A stretch of DNA of 38,416 bases from Gammaproteobacteria bacterium. GTDB lineage: Bacteria; Pseudomonadota; Gammaproteobacteria; Acidiferrobacterales; Acidiferrobacteraceae. The number at the start of each line of letters is the position of its first letter. Position 1 is the stretch's first letter. The stretch is taken from NCBI GenBank assembly GCA_028064935.1, contig JAPTWT010000284.1:1-38416 (forward strand), written 5' to 3'. Both the position numbers and the translations under genes were made by a program. Below are positions 1 to 8,427 of this stretch, piece by piece. The notes below the pieces were generated by a model. The model was not told the DNA's origin and searched no databases. It was given only the letters and a program-made list of their open reading frames with translations.

Positions 1-1922
1 CCTTCGGAAGGGGCCGCGAAGCGCTCGGTACGGAACTGAACGTGTCGCGGCACCATTACCGTGTTATTGGGGTATTGCCGCGCGGTCGCACGCCCCCCTT
101 GTCGGAAGCGGATATCTATATACCGCTCGTGAAGCCGTGGATGGGCGCGCAGGATCGCAACATAAACGACTACCTCATCATGAGGATGACGGCGTCGACG
201 TCCTTGCATCGATTGAATAAAGGGCTGCGCCATATCGCCCAGGTCATAGGGGCCGGGGAGTCGTCCGGATCGATGTCGCCCTCACGGGGATTGCGCCTCA
301 TCGCCGTGTCTCTGCACGACGCCGTTGTGCACCTGGAGGGGGTGGCCTCGGTGCGCTGGATATTTCTTGCGGCAGGACTCGCTCTTTGGGTATTGGCGGT
401 TGTGAACTTGAGCCAGCATGCCCTTGTTCATTACCGCGCGCGGCTCCACGAGGCCGCCGTACGGATGGCCCTCGGGGCCACGCGGTGGCGACTGTCCTTG
501 ACGCTTGTGACGGAGCAAGTCCCGCTGATGTTGTTGATTTGGGGTGTGTCCGTGCCCGTTGCGGCCTTGGGCGTCCATTGGTTCGTGGCGCGGCTGTTTT
601 CAGGGCATATCGAGTATCTCCTGCCAGTTGCGCTTAGCCCGCGGGTTATCGTGGGGATGCTTTTTCTGACGGGGTTGGGGCTCTTTGTGGCCGTGGCGGT
701 CCCATTGTGGCAAATGGATGCCTCGGTATTACGCGCGGCATTGGGCGAGGGCCATGGGCGGACGATGAGCCGGCAGACCCGGCGCCTCCTGGAGGGCCTG
801 AGTATTGCGCAGATTGCGCTGGCGGTGGCGCTTTTGACGGCCGGTTTGGTTGCGGTGACAAGTCTTATCGTCGCCCTCCACCGGCCCCTGGGATTTGATC
901 CGCGAAATCGGGTCGTCGCACGTGTCGTCTTGCCGCAGGGTGCGAGGCCGGCAGCGGCGTGGCGCAGTATCGTGCATCGTTTGGAGCGCCAGCCCTATGT
1001 ATCGATCGCGGCGGTGGCTGCGACCCTACCGTGGTCGCGGGCCAAGGTTGGCGGTGATTTCAGGACCGGGAGGCGATTGGGCTATCTGAACGTGGACTGG
1101 GTGGGTACGGGATTCTTCCAGGCGCTATCGGTGCCTTTGACGCGCGGTCGCGCGCTGTCACGCACTGTGATGGCCCAGGCCTCGCCGGATGCGATTCTTG
1201 GAAAGGGTGCCTGTCATGCGTTCTTTGGCGAGAAGCGGTGTTTGGGGCGGGTGCTGAGTATGGGGCGTCGAACAGTGCAGGTCAGTGGTGTCGCGGCACC
1301 GGTCTCTTGGCAACTGCAGCCCTGGATGCGCACGCTCGGCACCATCTATTTGCCAATGGACAGCTGCATCCACGATATTTTCGCCGGTGTATCTGGGCAA
1401 CTTGTGGTGGCGCTGAGGGATAGGGGGGCGGCATACGAGCGGGCGGTCAAGGATGAGATTCAAAAGGCGGTTCCCGGCGCTGTCGTTATGCGGGTGCGAT
1501 CATACAAGAGTCTTATCGGGAGACGGGCGCGCTATGCGTCCGGCGTGGGGCAAGTGCTCATGATGCTGGCGGTGGCAGGAATTATGACGACCCTGGTGGG
1601 CATCTACGCCGTGCAAGACTACATCGGCCGGTGGAAGGCCGGCGAGTACCGTATTCGCGCGGTCCTTGGTGCCGGCTCGAAGGACTTCCGGCGCATCGCT
1701 GTCCGCGCGGTATTGTGGCAGGTGGTGCCTGGGTGTGTGTTAGGTGCGGGCCTCGGGTTCTTTCTCGTGCACTTGTTGGGCGGGTTTTTTTATCATGCCC
1801 CCTCTATTGCCCTGTGGGTCGCCCCCGCCAGTGTTCTCGTGGTGGGGGCGGCGAGCGGTGTTTCCATAGGGTGGCCTGTCATGAACGCCACGAGGGCGCC
1901 GCGCAACACGGCTGATCTGTAG
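1..1922 (+). CDS. FtsX/MacB-type ABC permease with duplicated modules, 5' end outside window
   Basis: Partial gene: the open frame runs back to base 3 without a start, so it begins upstream of the window. The residues coded before the GTG at 42 already fit the end of a MacB periplasmic core domain (FGREALGTELN, then YRVIGVLPRG). Next come a membrane segment and an FtsX-like core (AAVRMALGATRWRLSL), a linker with another hydrophobic helix (about 253-275 counted from 42), a second periplasmic domain, and a second FtsX-like core near the C-terminus (YRIRAVLGAGSKDFRRI). Two core-plus-FtsX units in one chain is the layout of the ADOP-type duplicated permeases; MacB-family permeases drive efflux or lipoprotein/peptide extraction with a partner ATPase. 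No partner of the MacB ATPase family is in view; the ATPase downstream belongs to a different (ABC-2) family. Substrate unknown. Ends at TAG 1920-1922. Confidence 0.8.
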   Translation, partial: FGRGREALGTELNVSRHHYRVIGVLPRGRTPPLSEADIYIPLVKPWMGAQDRNINDYLIMRMTASTSLHRLNKGLRHIAQVIGAGESSGSMSPSRGLRLIAVSLHDAVVHLEGVASVRWIFLAAGLALWVLAVVNLSQHALVHYRARLHEAAVRMALGATRWRLSLTLVTEQVPLMLLIWGVSVPVAALGVHWFVARLFSGHIEYLLPVALSPRVIVGMLFLTGLGLFVAVAVPLWQMDASVLRAALGEGHGRTMSRQTRRLLEGLSIAQIALAVALLTAGLVAVTSLIVALHRPLGFDPRNRVVARVVLPQGARPAAAWRSIVHRLERQPYVSIAAVAATLPWSRAKVGGDFRTGRRLGYLNVDWVGTGFFQALSVPLTRGRALSRTVMAQASPDAILGKGACHAFFGEKRCLGRVLSMGRRTVQVSGVAAPVSWQLQPWMRTLGTIYLPMDSCIHDIFAGVSGQLVVALRDRGAAYERAVKDEIQKAVPGAVVMRVRSYKSLIGRRARYASGVGQVLMMLAVAGIMTTLVGIYAVQDYIGRWKAGEYRIRAVLGAGSKDFRRIAVRAVLWQVVPGCVLGAGLGFFLVHLLGGFFYHAPSIALWVAPASVLVVGAASGVSIGWPVMNATRAPRNTADL

Positions 1923-2020
1923 GAGGGCGCTCGCAAGGGATCGGTGGGTGCCATGGCCTTAATTGGTTTGGGCCCCATAAGGGGAAGCGGGCGCCCGGAT
2001 CTCGAATGGATAGGAACATC

Positions 2021-2026
2021 AGGAGG
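2021..2026 (+). promoter_or_regulatory. Strong Shine-Dalgarno for the ABC ATPase gene
   Basis: AGGAGG lies 8 nt before the ATG at 2035, which decides that start over the in-frame ATG at 2047. It shows that the gene was once well expressed although its reading frame is now broken. Confidence 0.6.
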
Positions 2027-2034
2027 ATCCCCGG

Positions 2035-3064
2035 ATGGGGCCACCCATGATCGCAACGGACCTGATTCGCGTGTATCGGGTGCCGGACAAGCCCCCGGGC
2101 CTTGCGGGTGCGATGCGCCACGTCCTGCGGCCCCGATGGCGCGACGTTGTGGCCCTGCAGGGTATCAAGCCTGGAGATCGGCGCAGGCGAGCGCCTGGCA
2201 TTCGTGGGGCCGAACGGGGCCGGAAAATCAACCACTCTGAAGATCCTGACCGGGGTGCTGACGCCTACCTCCGGGACGGTCGTGGTGGGCGGCCTCGTTC
2301 CTTGGCGCTACCGAGTCAAGAACAACCGCCGGATCGGTGCCGTATTCGGTCATCGCACCCAGCTTTGGTGGGATCTCCCCGTCATCGAGTCCTTGGAGAC
2401 GATCGGCCGGCTGTACGGGGTCGAGCGGGTATCCCTTGCGCGCAATATGGGGCAACTCATCGATGTTCTTGGAATCGGTGCCTTGCTGGACAGGCCGGCG
2501 CGCCAGCTTTCGCTCGGGGAACGCATGCGTTGCGATTTGGTCGCGGCGCTGTTGCACGAGCCTGCCATTCTGTATCTGGATGAGCCGACCATAGGGCTCG
2601 ACGTGGCCGTGAAAAGCGACATACGACGGCTTTTGCGAGGGCTCAGCGAGGAACGTCGGACGACGCTCGTTATGGCCTCGCATGATATCGGGGATATCGA
2701 TGAGATATGTGACCGGCTTGTCATGATGGGGAATGGGCGGATCGTCCACGATGGCAGCCTCGAGGGCGTGCGCATGCGCTTTGGGCATGAGCACCTGATA
2801 GAGTTCGTGTTTTCGATCGCGGTGGCTGACGCTGCCGTCAAAGCCCGCGCGCTTTTGGCTCCGTACCCGACAATCGCGCTGACGGCCGACACCGTCTATC
2901 GTCTCCAAGTACGATTCGATAACCGCGTGGTCAGTTCCGCGTCGCTGATCCAAAGACTGCTACCCGCTTTGCCGGTGAGGGATGTGCGGGTGGACGGGCC
3001 CGACACTGAAAGCGTCATCCGCAGACTTTATAGAGGGGAATTGCGGTACGAGGAGGGCGGCTGA
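2035..3064 (+). pseudogene. ABC-2 type exporter ATPase, frameshifted (COG4586-like)
   Basis: ATP-binding subunit of a three-part exporter. The first frame, from ATG 2035, reads MIATDLIRVYRVPDKPPG and continues to VVALQG near 2163. The homologous continuation (SLEIGAGERLAFVGPNGAG) is in the next frame. Removing one A from the AA at 2167-2168 restores GGT-ATC-AGC-CTG-GAG and gives about 342 residues, a normal length for this family. All ATPase motifs lie after the lesion: Walker A GPNGAGKST (about 2208-2235), a Q-loop region HRTQLWWDLP, signature LSLGE, and Walker B LYLDEP followed by the switch histidine in MASHD. The QLWWDLP segment is typical of the ATPases that pair with two ABC-2 permeases of the uncharacterised COG4587/COG3694 type, and two such genes follow directly. 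A downstream internal start (near 2102) could still yield a product with all motifs but a foreign N-terminus. A sequencing error is possible but the site is not a long homopolymer. Confidence 0.8.
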
Positions 3065-3864
3065 CGGATAGGAGCGCCTCAATCTGGTCTTACGCGACGC
3101 TCGTGCGCGTCGCATTCCTGGATGGTATGGCCCGTCGCAGGACCGCGCTGTTTGCGTTTCTCGGCAACCTTGCGTGGTTTGTAATCCCGTATTTCGTTTG
3201 GCGAGACGCCTATTCGTCCACCGTTGATGTAGGTGGCTTTGACTGGGCGCAGATGCGCACCTATCTCGTATGGTCGTTCCTGATAAACGGACTATTGACG
3301 TTCCGCGTCGAGACGCAGCTCTTCAATCGTATACGTACGGGCGAGATTCTGACGGAACTGATGCGTCCCATGGATCTTCAGATGGGGCGGCTGGCCATGG
3401 TGGTTGGCGGCGCGTGCGCAGACGGTCTTTCCAGCATTCCGTCGGCACTCGTGCTCGCAGAGATATTCCTGCATCCGCTGGCGCCACCGTCGGCGGGCGC
3501 GGGCTTCGCGTTTGCCGTGAGTGTGGCCATGGGTTTCTGGGTCAAGTTTTTGATCAGTTACCTCATGGCAGCCGTGTCCTTTTGGACGGAAAACATCGTG
3601 GGCCTCGTGTGGTTGAGGGGCGCCGTCACCGATATTCTATCGGGGGCCGTGGTGCCGCTTGCCTTGTTGCCGTCACCGCTTGCGGTGGTGGCGCATCTCT
3701 CGCCGTTTCAGGCGATCGTGTATATCCCGCTGTCCCTATACCTTGGGCGCGCATCGGCCCTGCCGGAACTTGGCATACAGCTCGTTTGGGTCATCGTGTT
3801 GTGGTTTCTGGCAAGGGCCGTGTGGGCTTCTGGTCTACGACGTCTCACGGTCCTCGGAGGGTGA
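3061..3864 (+). CDS. ABC-2 type exporter permease, first subunit (COG4587/COG3694-like)
   Basis: Integral membrane subunit of the same exporter, with about six hydrophobic segments. There is no clear start. The first ATG/GTG/TTG is GTG 3103 (MRVAFLDGMARRRTALFAF), but the amphipathic lead-in typical of the family (SYATLVRVAF) starts before it. Upstream in this frame the only near-cognate codon with a good Shine-Dalgarno (AGGAGG, 3051-3056) is CTG 3061, which overlaps the ATPase stop as CTGA. From 3061 the protein is 267 residues, matching the 268 of the second permease. An ancestral ATGA junction mutated to CTGA would explain this. The body is uninterrupted to TGA 3862-3864. The gene is probably translationally coupled to the ATPase gene. 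Substrate unknown. Confidence 0.7.
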   Translation: MTDRSASIWSYATLVRVAFLDGMARRRTALFAFLGNLAWFVIPYFVWRDAYSSTVDVGGFDWAQMRTYLVWSFLINGLLTFRVETQLFNRIRTGEILTELMRPMDLQMGRLAMVVGGACADGLSSIPSALVLAEIFLHPLAPPSAGAGFAFAVSVAMGFWVKFLISYLMAAVSFWTENIVGLVWLRGAVTDILSGAVVPLALLPSPLAVVAHLSPFQAIVYIPLSLYLGRASALPELGIQLVWVIVLWFLARAVWASGLRRLTVLGG

Positions 3865-3866
3865 TC

Positions 3867-4673
3867 ATGGGTGCGACAAGACGCTGGGTGTCCTTATACG
3901 GCAGGCTCATTTATCTGCACATGCGTTCACAGTTCGAGTTTCCGTGGGATTTCTGGATTGGAATCCTCGGTTCTTGTCTGAAGCAAGCCACGGGTTTGAT
4001 ATTTCTGGGTGCCGTCTTTGCCCATATCCCCGCTATTTCCGGGTGGAACCGCTGGCAGGTGGCGTTTCTGTTTGCCATGATCCTGATACCCCAAGGTGTC
4101 GCAGATATTGCTGCGGCAGGCCCGTGGACCCTGCGGACGCTCGTGAGTCAAGGCACCTTTGATCGCATTCTGCTGAGTCCGGCCCCGCCCTTATTCATGG
4201 TCCTTGCGAAGATATCGAATTTTCATTAGGGCGCAGCCACAAGCCTCCTCGGCATCGTGCTTATCGTGGCAAGCAGCGTCCATCTTCATCTGGTCTGGAA
4301 TGCGGCTCGAATGGCGTATCTGGCGAGTACGCTATTATGCGGTGTGTTGATGGTGCTGGCAATCAATCTGGCCGCCAATAGCTATGTGTTCTGGGAGCCC
4401 ACGCCGACCAGCGCGGTGCCGTTTTTCGTAAACAATTTGGCCGAGATCGCGAAGTTTCCCATGGATGCCTACGGCCGGGTCGTGCAGCTCGCCATGACCT
4501 ACGTCGTGCCATTTGCCGCCGTCAGTTATTATCCCGGGCGTGTCCTGCTCCAGAAATCGCCACTCGATGTCGGGGCGATCGTCTTTACGCCGCTTGCAGC
4601 CCTTGGGGCGGGTCTGGCGGCCTATACCATCTGGAGCCTGGGCCTGCGGCGCTATCAGAGCGCGGGCCATTAG
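3867..4673 (+). pseudogene. ABC-2 type exporter permease, second subunit, with in-frame TAG
   Basis: Starts at ATG 3867, 2 nt after the first permease, with GGAGGG just upstream. The frame runs MGATRRWVSLYGRLIYLHMR, then several membrane segments, to LAKISNFH, where TAG at 4227-4229 stops it. The same frame continues at once with GAATSLLGIVLIVASSV and runs to TAG 4671-4673; read through, it gives 268 residues, the normal size. Family members commonly have a glutamine-containing HQ-G turn here, so CAG to TAG is the simplest explanation. The C-terminal part (about 4230-4673) carries further membrane helices and the NLAEIAKFPMDAYGR segment. With the frameshift in the ATPase gene this makes a functional exporter unlikely. 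Confidence 0.82.
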
Positions 4674-4722
4674 GAATGACGATTCGGTCGCGCCGGACTG
4701 GCCGTAGGTCGGCTTCAGATCG

Positions 4723-7371
4723 TTATCGTGGAATCGGGGCCGCCCCGTCCAGGCGCGCGCGAATGGCATCCGCGAGTTCCGTCAGGCGTTGCGAGGCGCC
4801 CCGGCCGAAGGGTTTACCGCGTTCGTCGGTGAGAAAGAACACATCTTCGGCGCGCTCCCCGAAGGTCGCCACCTTGGCGGTTACGATGCGCGTGCGGCCG
4901 GCAAGAAGCGCCAGGGCCAGTTGGTGAAGCAGTCCCGGACGGTCCTGAGCGATGACCTCCATGACTGTGAGCTGGCCATTGGCGGTCGACGAGAAGTGCA
5001 CCTCGGTGGCGATCGGGAAATTTTTCAGGGCACGGGGCAGGGGGCGGACGGGGGTCTCGCGAAATCCGGCGGTAAGGTCGGTGCGTACCTGTTTGGTCAT
5101 GTGCGACAACTCGCGGGCGTTCGGCGGCTTGCCGTCGGCGGTGAGCGCCACGAAACAGTCGAGGGCATAGCCCGAGGCCATATGGATGCGGGCATCGACG
5201 ATCGAGAGATTGAGACGTTCCAAGCTGCCGGTGACTATAGCGAAAAGTTCGTCGCTCAAGGGGCTGAAGACGAGAAACTCGACTGCGGCGTGATCGGGAC
5301 GCACGCGCGCCTCGATGGCGGGCAGCGTCGCCGATCGGTGCCGGGCGATGGCGCAGGCGTGCCAGGCCAGGGCCCAGGCGTCGTGGCGCAGGAAGTAGTC
5401 TGCGTCCATGCGTGCCCAATGCTGCTCGATCGCCTCGCGAGGTGCGCAGTCCCCGATACGTTCCAGGGTCTCACGCCGCACGTCGGCAACACGCGCGTCG
5501 ATGGCGATGGCCTCGCCTATGCCGCGCCGCAGGACGCGTGTCGCATCGCGATAGAGACCTGCGAGCAACTGTCCCTTCCAGTCGTTCCACACGCTCGGGC
5601 TGGTCCCGCGGATATCCGCCACGGTAAGCACATAGAGGTTGTCGAGATGCTCACGGTCGCCTACGAGCCGCGCAAAATCGGCGATGATCCCCGGATCCGA
5701 GATGTCGGTGTGTTGTGCGGTCCAGGACATGACGAGATGATGGCGCACGAGCCAGGCGACGAACTCGCTGTCATACTCACTCAGGCCGAGTCGCTGGCAG
5801 AAGCCGCGGGCCTCGGATTCACCGAGGCGGGAATGATCGCCGCCACGCCCTTTGGCGATGTCATGGAAGAGTGCTGCCAGATACAGGCGTTCGGGTTTGG
5901 CAAGCGCATGGCCGATCTCGCTTACTCCCGGCAGTTCGGCGTGATACTCAGGCTGCATAAGGCGCCGGACATTACGCAAGACGAACAGGCTGTGCTCGTC
6001 GACCGTGTAGACATGAAAGAGGTCGTGCTGCATCTGGCCCACGATCTTGCCGAAGGCCGGGATATAGGCGCCGAGGACGCCGTAGGCGTTCATGCGCCGC
6101 AAGGCCTTGGTGACGCCCGACGGTGCCCGCAAAATGGCGAGGAATGCCGATCGGGTGGCCGGGTCGTGACGGAAGGCCCCATCTATCAAGGATAGGTGCG
6201 CCCGCAACAGGCGGATGGTGGCGGCGCGCACACCCTGGAGCGCGGGGTGCTCCTGCAAAACCCGGAACAGGTCGAGGATGGCGCGCGGGTCTTCGGCGAA
6301 GACGTGCGCGTCGACGGCCTCCAGGAAGCCGTTGCGGGCCCGGAACCGGGGGCTTAGCGGCTTTATCACCGGCCGCCTTGGTGCGCGCAGGGTCTCGGCG
6401 AAGTGTTGTAGGAGGATTTCGTTCAGAAGCTGGACCTGCTTTACCGTGCGGTAATACCGCTTCATGAACTGTTCGACGGCAAGCCGCCCCGGGCGGTCCA
6501 TATAACCCATCTTCTGGGCCAGGGTCCGCTGATGGTCGAAAAGCAGGCGATCCTCGCGCCGCCGCGCCAGGAGATGAAGGCCGTTGCGGATCTGCCAGAG
6601 AAAGTTCCGTGCGTCTATGAGCGTGTGGTATTCGCGCTCGTCCAGGAAGCCCACCTTGACGAGGTCATGGAGGTCGGCGGAACCGAAGTGGCGCTGGGTG
6701 ATCCAGCCGATCGTATGGATGTCGCGCAGCCCCCCCGGGCCTTCCTTGACGTTCGGTTCCAGGTTGTAGCCGGTGTCGTCATAACGGGTGTGACGCGAGC
6801 GCTGCTCGGCGAGTTTGGCGTCAAAGAATCGCGCGCTGGACCATAGAGAAGGCGACGCGAGGTCGTGCGCGAGGCGCGCGAGCAGCGCCTCGTCGCCGGT
6901 CAACAGGCGCGCCTCCATGAGGTTGGTCATGACCGTGAGGTCGGAGCGCGCGACCCGCAGGCAGTCGTGATGCGATCGAACGCTGTGCCCCACGGTGAGT
7001 CCGATATCCCAGAGAAAGCGCAGGAAGGGTTCGGCGAAGGCCTGGGTATTGGCGTATCGAGGGCTGTCTTGGAGCAACAGCAGGTCGATATCGGAGGCGG
7101 GGTGGAGTTCGCCGCGTCCGTAGCCCCCAACCGCCACGAGCGCCACGGACACGGTATTCGGAAGCAAGGACTCGTGCCGGGCGTAGGCCTCGCGCAGGAC
7201 ATCATCAATCAGCGCCGTGCGTAGCTGAAGCGCCTGGATCCCGAGTCCCCGGCGCCGGCGCGGCAGTTCGGCGTCGTGCGTGGCCCGCAGGCGCGCATCA
7301 CCGGCACGCAGCCTCTCGCGAAATCGCGTGATGTCCGGGTCTAGGATCGGCACCACGGCCTTGGTCGCCAT
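4723..7371 (-). CDS. glnD: Bifunctional uridylyltransferase/uridylyl-removing enzyme GlnD
   Basis: Glutamine sensor that uridylylates PII protein when glutamine is low and removes UMP when it is high, thereby setting glutamine synthetase activity. The 882 residues match the family. The N-terminal nucleotidyltransferase motif GGYGRGELHPASDID is at residues 82-96, with metal-binding D94 and D96. A central region follows (NLEPNVKEGPGGLRDIHTI), then the HD hydrolase motif LFHDIAKGRGGDHS. Two C-terminal ACT domains (around FLVFSPLSDELFAIV and LTVMEVIAQDRPGLLHQLA) would bind glutamine. It is the second gene of a minus-strand pair: ATG ends at 7371, only 10 nt after the map stop, so the two are probably co-transcribed. 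It converges on the broken exporter genes; the 49-nt gap at 4674-4722 holds no convincing terminator. Confidence 0.97.
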   Translation of the reverse strand: MATKAVVPILDPDITRFRERLRAGDARLRATHDAELPRRRRGLGIQALQLRTALIDDVLREAYARHESLLPNTVSVALVAVGGYGRGELHPASDIDLLLLQDSPRYANTQAFAEPFLRFLWDIGLTVGHSVRSHHDCLRVARSDLTVMTNLMEARLLTGDEALLARLAHDLASPSLWSSARFFDAKLAEQRSRHTRYDDTGYNLEPNVKEGPGGLRDIHTIGWITQRHFGSADLHDLVKVGFLDEREYHTLIDARNFLWQIRNGLHLLARRREDRLLFDHQRTLAQKMGYMDRPGRLAVEQFMKRYYRTVKQVQLLNEILLQHFAETLRAPRRPVIKPLSPRFRARNGFLEAVDAHVFAEDPRAILDLFRVLQEHPALQGVRAATIRLLRAHLSLIDGAFRHDPATRSAFLAILRAPSGVTKALRRMNAYGVLGAYIPAFGKIVGQMQHDLFHVYTVDEHSLFVLRNVRRLMQPEYHAELPGVSEIGHALAKPERLYLAALFHDIAKGRGGDHSRLGESEARGFCQRLGLSEYDSEFVAWLVRHHLVMSWTAQHTDISDPGIIADFARLVGDREHLDNLYVLTVADIRGTSPSVWNDWKGQLLAGLYRDATRVLRRGIGEAIAIDARVADVRRETLERIGDCAPREAIEQHWARMDADYFLRHDAWALAWHACAIARHRSATLPAIEARVRPDHAAVEFLVFSPLSDELFAIVTGSLERLNLSIVDARIHMASGYALDCFVALTADGKPPNARELSHMTKQVRTDLTAGFRETPVRPLPRALKNFPIATEVHFSSTANGQLTVMEVIAQDRPGLLHQLALALLAGRTRIVTAKVATFGERAEDVFFLTDERGKPFGRGASQRLTELADAIRARLDGAAPIPR

Positions 7372-7381
7372 GTGTGGCCCT

Positions 7382-8149
7382 TTAGATGGTCTCGTCGTGG
7401 CGCAGGGTCAGGACCTCGTATCCGGAGGGTGTCACCAACACCGTGTGTTCCCATTGGGCGGAGAGGCCGTGATCGCGGGTGACGACCGTCCAGTTGTCAG
7501 GCAGAAGCTTCACCCCGGCGGCGCGCTGATTGATCATGGGCTCTATCGTGAAGATCATGCCCGCCTCCAGCGTCACGCCGGTCCCGGGGCGCCCGTAATG
7601 CAGGACCTGCGGGTCCTCATGGAAGGCGCGGCCTATGCCGTGTCCGCAGTATTCGCGCACCACTGAGTAGTGCTGGCCTTCGGCGAAGGTCTGGATGGCG
7701 TGACCGATATCACCCAGATGGATGCCGGGGCGTACGAGTCGTATGCCACGCACCAGGCATTCATAGGTGACCTCGGTCAGGCGACGCGCGGCGATCGAGG
7801 GTTCTCCCACATAGAACATGCGACTCGTATCACCGTGATACTCGTCTTTGATCACGGTGATGTCGATATTGACGATGTCGCCGCGCTTCAATACACGGTC
7901 GCCGGGAATACCGTGACAGACCTGGTGATTGACCGAGGTGCAGATGGAGCGCGGAAAGCCTCGGTAATTGAGCGGCGCCGGGATCGCTTTTTGGGTGTAC
8001 ACGATATAGTCATGACAGATGCGGTCGAGCTCGCCTGTGGTGATGCCGGGGACCACATGAGGTGCGATCATCTCCAGGACATCGGCGGCAAGCCGCCCGG
8101 CGACGCGCATTTTGCGGATTTCGGCTTCGGTCTTGATCGTAATGGGCAT
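7382..8149 (-). CDS. map: Methionine aminopeptidase, type I
   Basis: Removes the initiator methionine from nascent proteins in the cytoplasm. The 255 residues are typical of the short type I enzyme. The pita-bread metalloprotease residues are all in place: H79 (NHQVCHGIPG), dinuclear metal ligands D96 and D107 (VNIDITVIKDEYHGDTSRMF), H170 (CGHGIGRAFHE), E203 (TIEP) and E234 (QWEHT). H177 is also present. The start is ATG with its last base at 8149; no strong Shine-Dalgarno precedes it. It is the first gene of a minus-strand unit with glnD and is divergent from rpsB, the usual arrangement in gammaproteobacteria. Confidence 0.97.
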   Translation of the reverse strand: MPITIKTEAEIRKMRVAGRLAADVLEMIAPHVVPGITTGELDRICHDYIVYTQKAIPAPLNYRGFPRSICTSVNHQVCHGIPGDRVLKRGDIVNIDITVIKDEYHGDTSRMFYVGEPSIAARRLTEVTYECLVRGIRLVRPGIHLGDIGHAIQTFAEGQHYSVVREYCGHGIGRAFHEDPQVLHYGRPGTGVTLEAGMIFTIEPMINQRAAGVKLLPDNWTVVTRDHGLSAQWEHTVLVTPSGYEVLTLRHDETI

Positions 8150-8184
8150 CAGAAGTCTGGGGGGTCGACAATGAATGTCGGTGT

Positions 8185-8213
8185 ATTGTCCGTTGTCCGC
8201 CGTCGGTATTCAA
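8185..8213 (-). promoter_or_regulatory. Candidate sigma70 promoter for map-glnD
   Basis: Read on the minus strand, TTGAAT (8213-8208) and GACAAT (8190-8185) are separated by 17 nt, each matching the consensus at four of six positions. Transcription would begin near 8178, giving a leader of about 30 nt before the map ATG. Pattern match only. Confidence 0.35.
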
Positions 8214-8262
8214 CCTGGGAAGGCCATGGCGTCGTCGCCGCGCGATTCGCCCAGTACTGTTA

Positions 8263-8286
8263 CGAGCCTCGTACCCGTGGTAGCAT
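8263..8286 (+). promoter_or_regulatory. Weak candidate promoter for the rpsB operon
   Basis: TAGCAT at 8281-8286 fits a -10 box at four of six positions; the upstream hexamer around 8257-8264 (CTGTTA-like) is poor. If used, transcription would start around 8292, exactly where the first leader hairpin begins. Offered because the map-rpsB gap must hold a promoter in this direction and no better match is visible. Confidence 0.22.
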
Positions 8287-8292
8287 GCGGCC

Positions 8293-8400
8293 ACGCGAGG
8301 ATCCCCTCGCGTCCTCGTTTCGAGGCATTATCGCACGCAGGTCGTCACGGCGTTCGGGTGCTTGGGGCCATGGGCCTTGAGTCGGCGACCGGGACCTGCG
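8293..8400 (+). promoter_or_regulatory. Structured 5' leader of rpsB, possible S2 autoregulatory element
   Basis: Three inverted repeats fill the leader. Helix 1 pairs ACGCGAGG (8293-8300) with CCTCGCGT (8305-8312) across a 4-nt loop. Helix 2 pairs CCTCG (8313-8317) with CGAGG (8321-8325) across TTT. Helix 3 pairs CGCAGGTC (8336-8343) with GACCTGCG (8393-8400) and closes a 49-nt loop. The arms of helices 1 and 2 share the CGAGG/CCTCG core, so alternative pairings are possible. In Escherichia coli ribosomal protein S2 represses rpsB-tsf through the rpsB leader; that this leader does the same is inference from position and folding potential. Confidence 0.45.
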
Positions 8401-8427
8401 GTGGACAAACCCGTTGGGAGAGATGTC

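Noticed and set aside
4674..4722. Possible terminator between the exporter genes and glnD
   Set aside because: Only imperfect short repeats and no T-tract.
4789..6195. Long open frame (468 codons) on the plus strand opposite glnD
   Set aside because: It is antisense to a clearly recognisable gene, shows no family motif, and long shadow frames are expected at this GC content.
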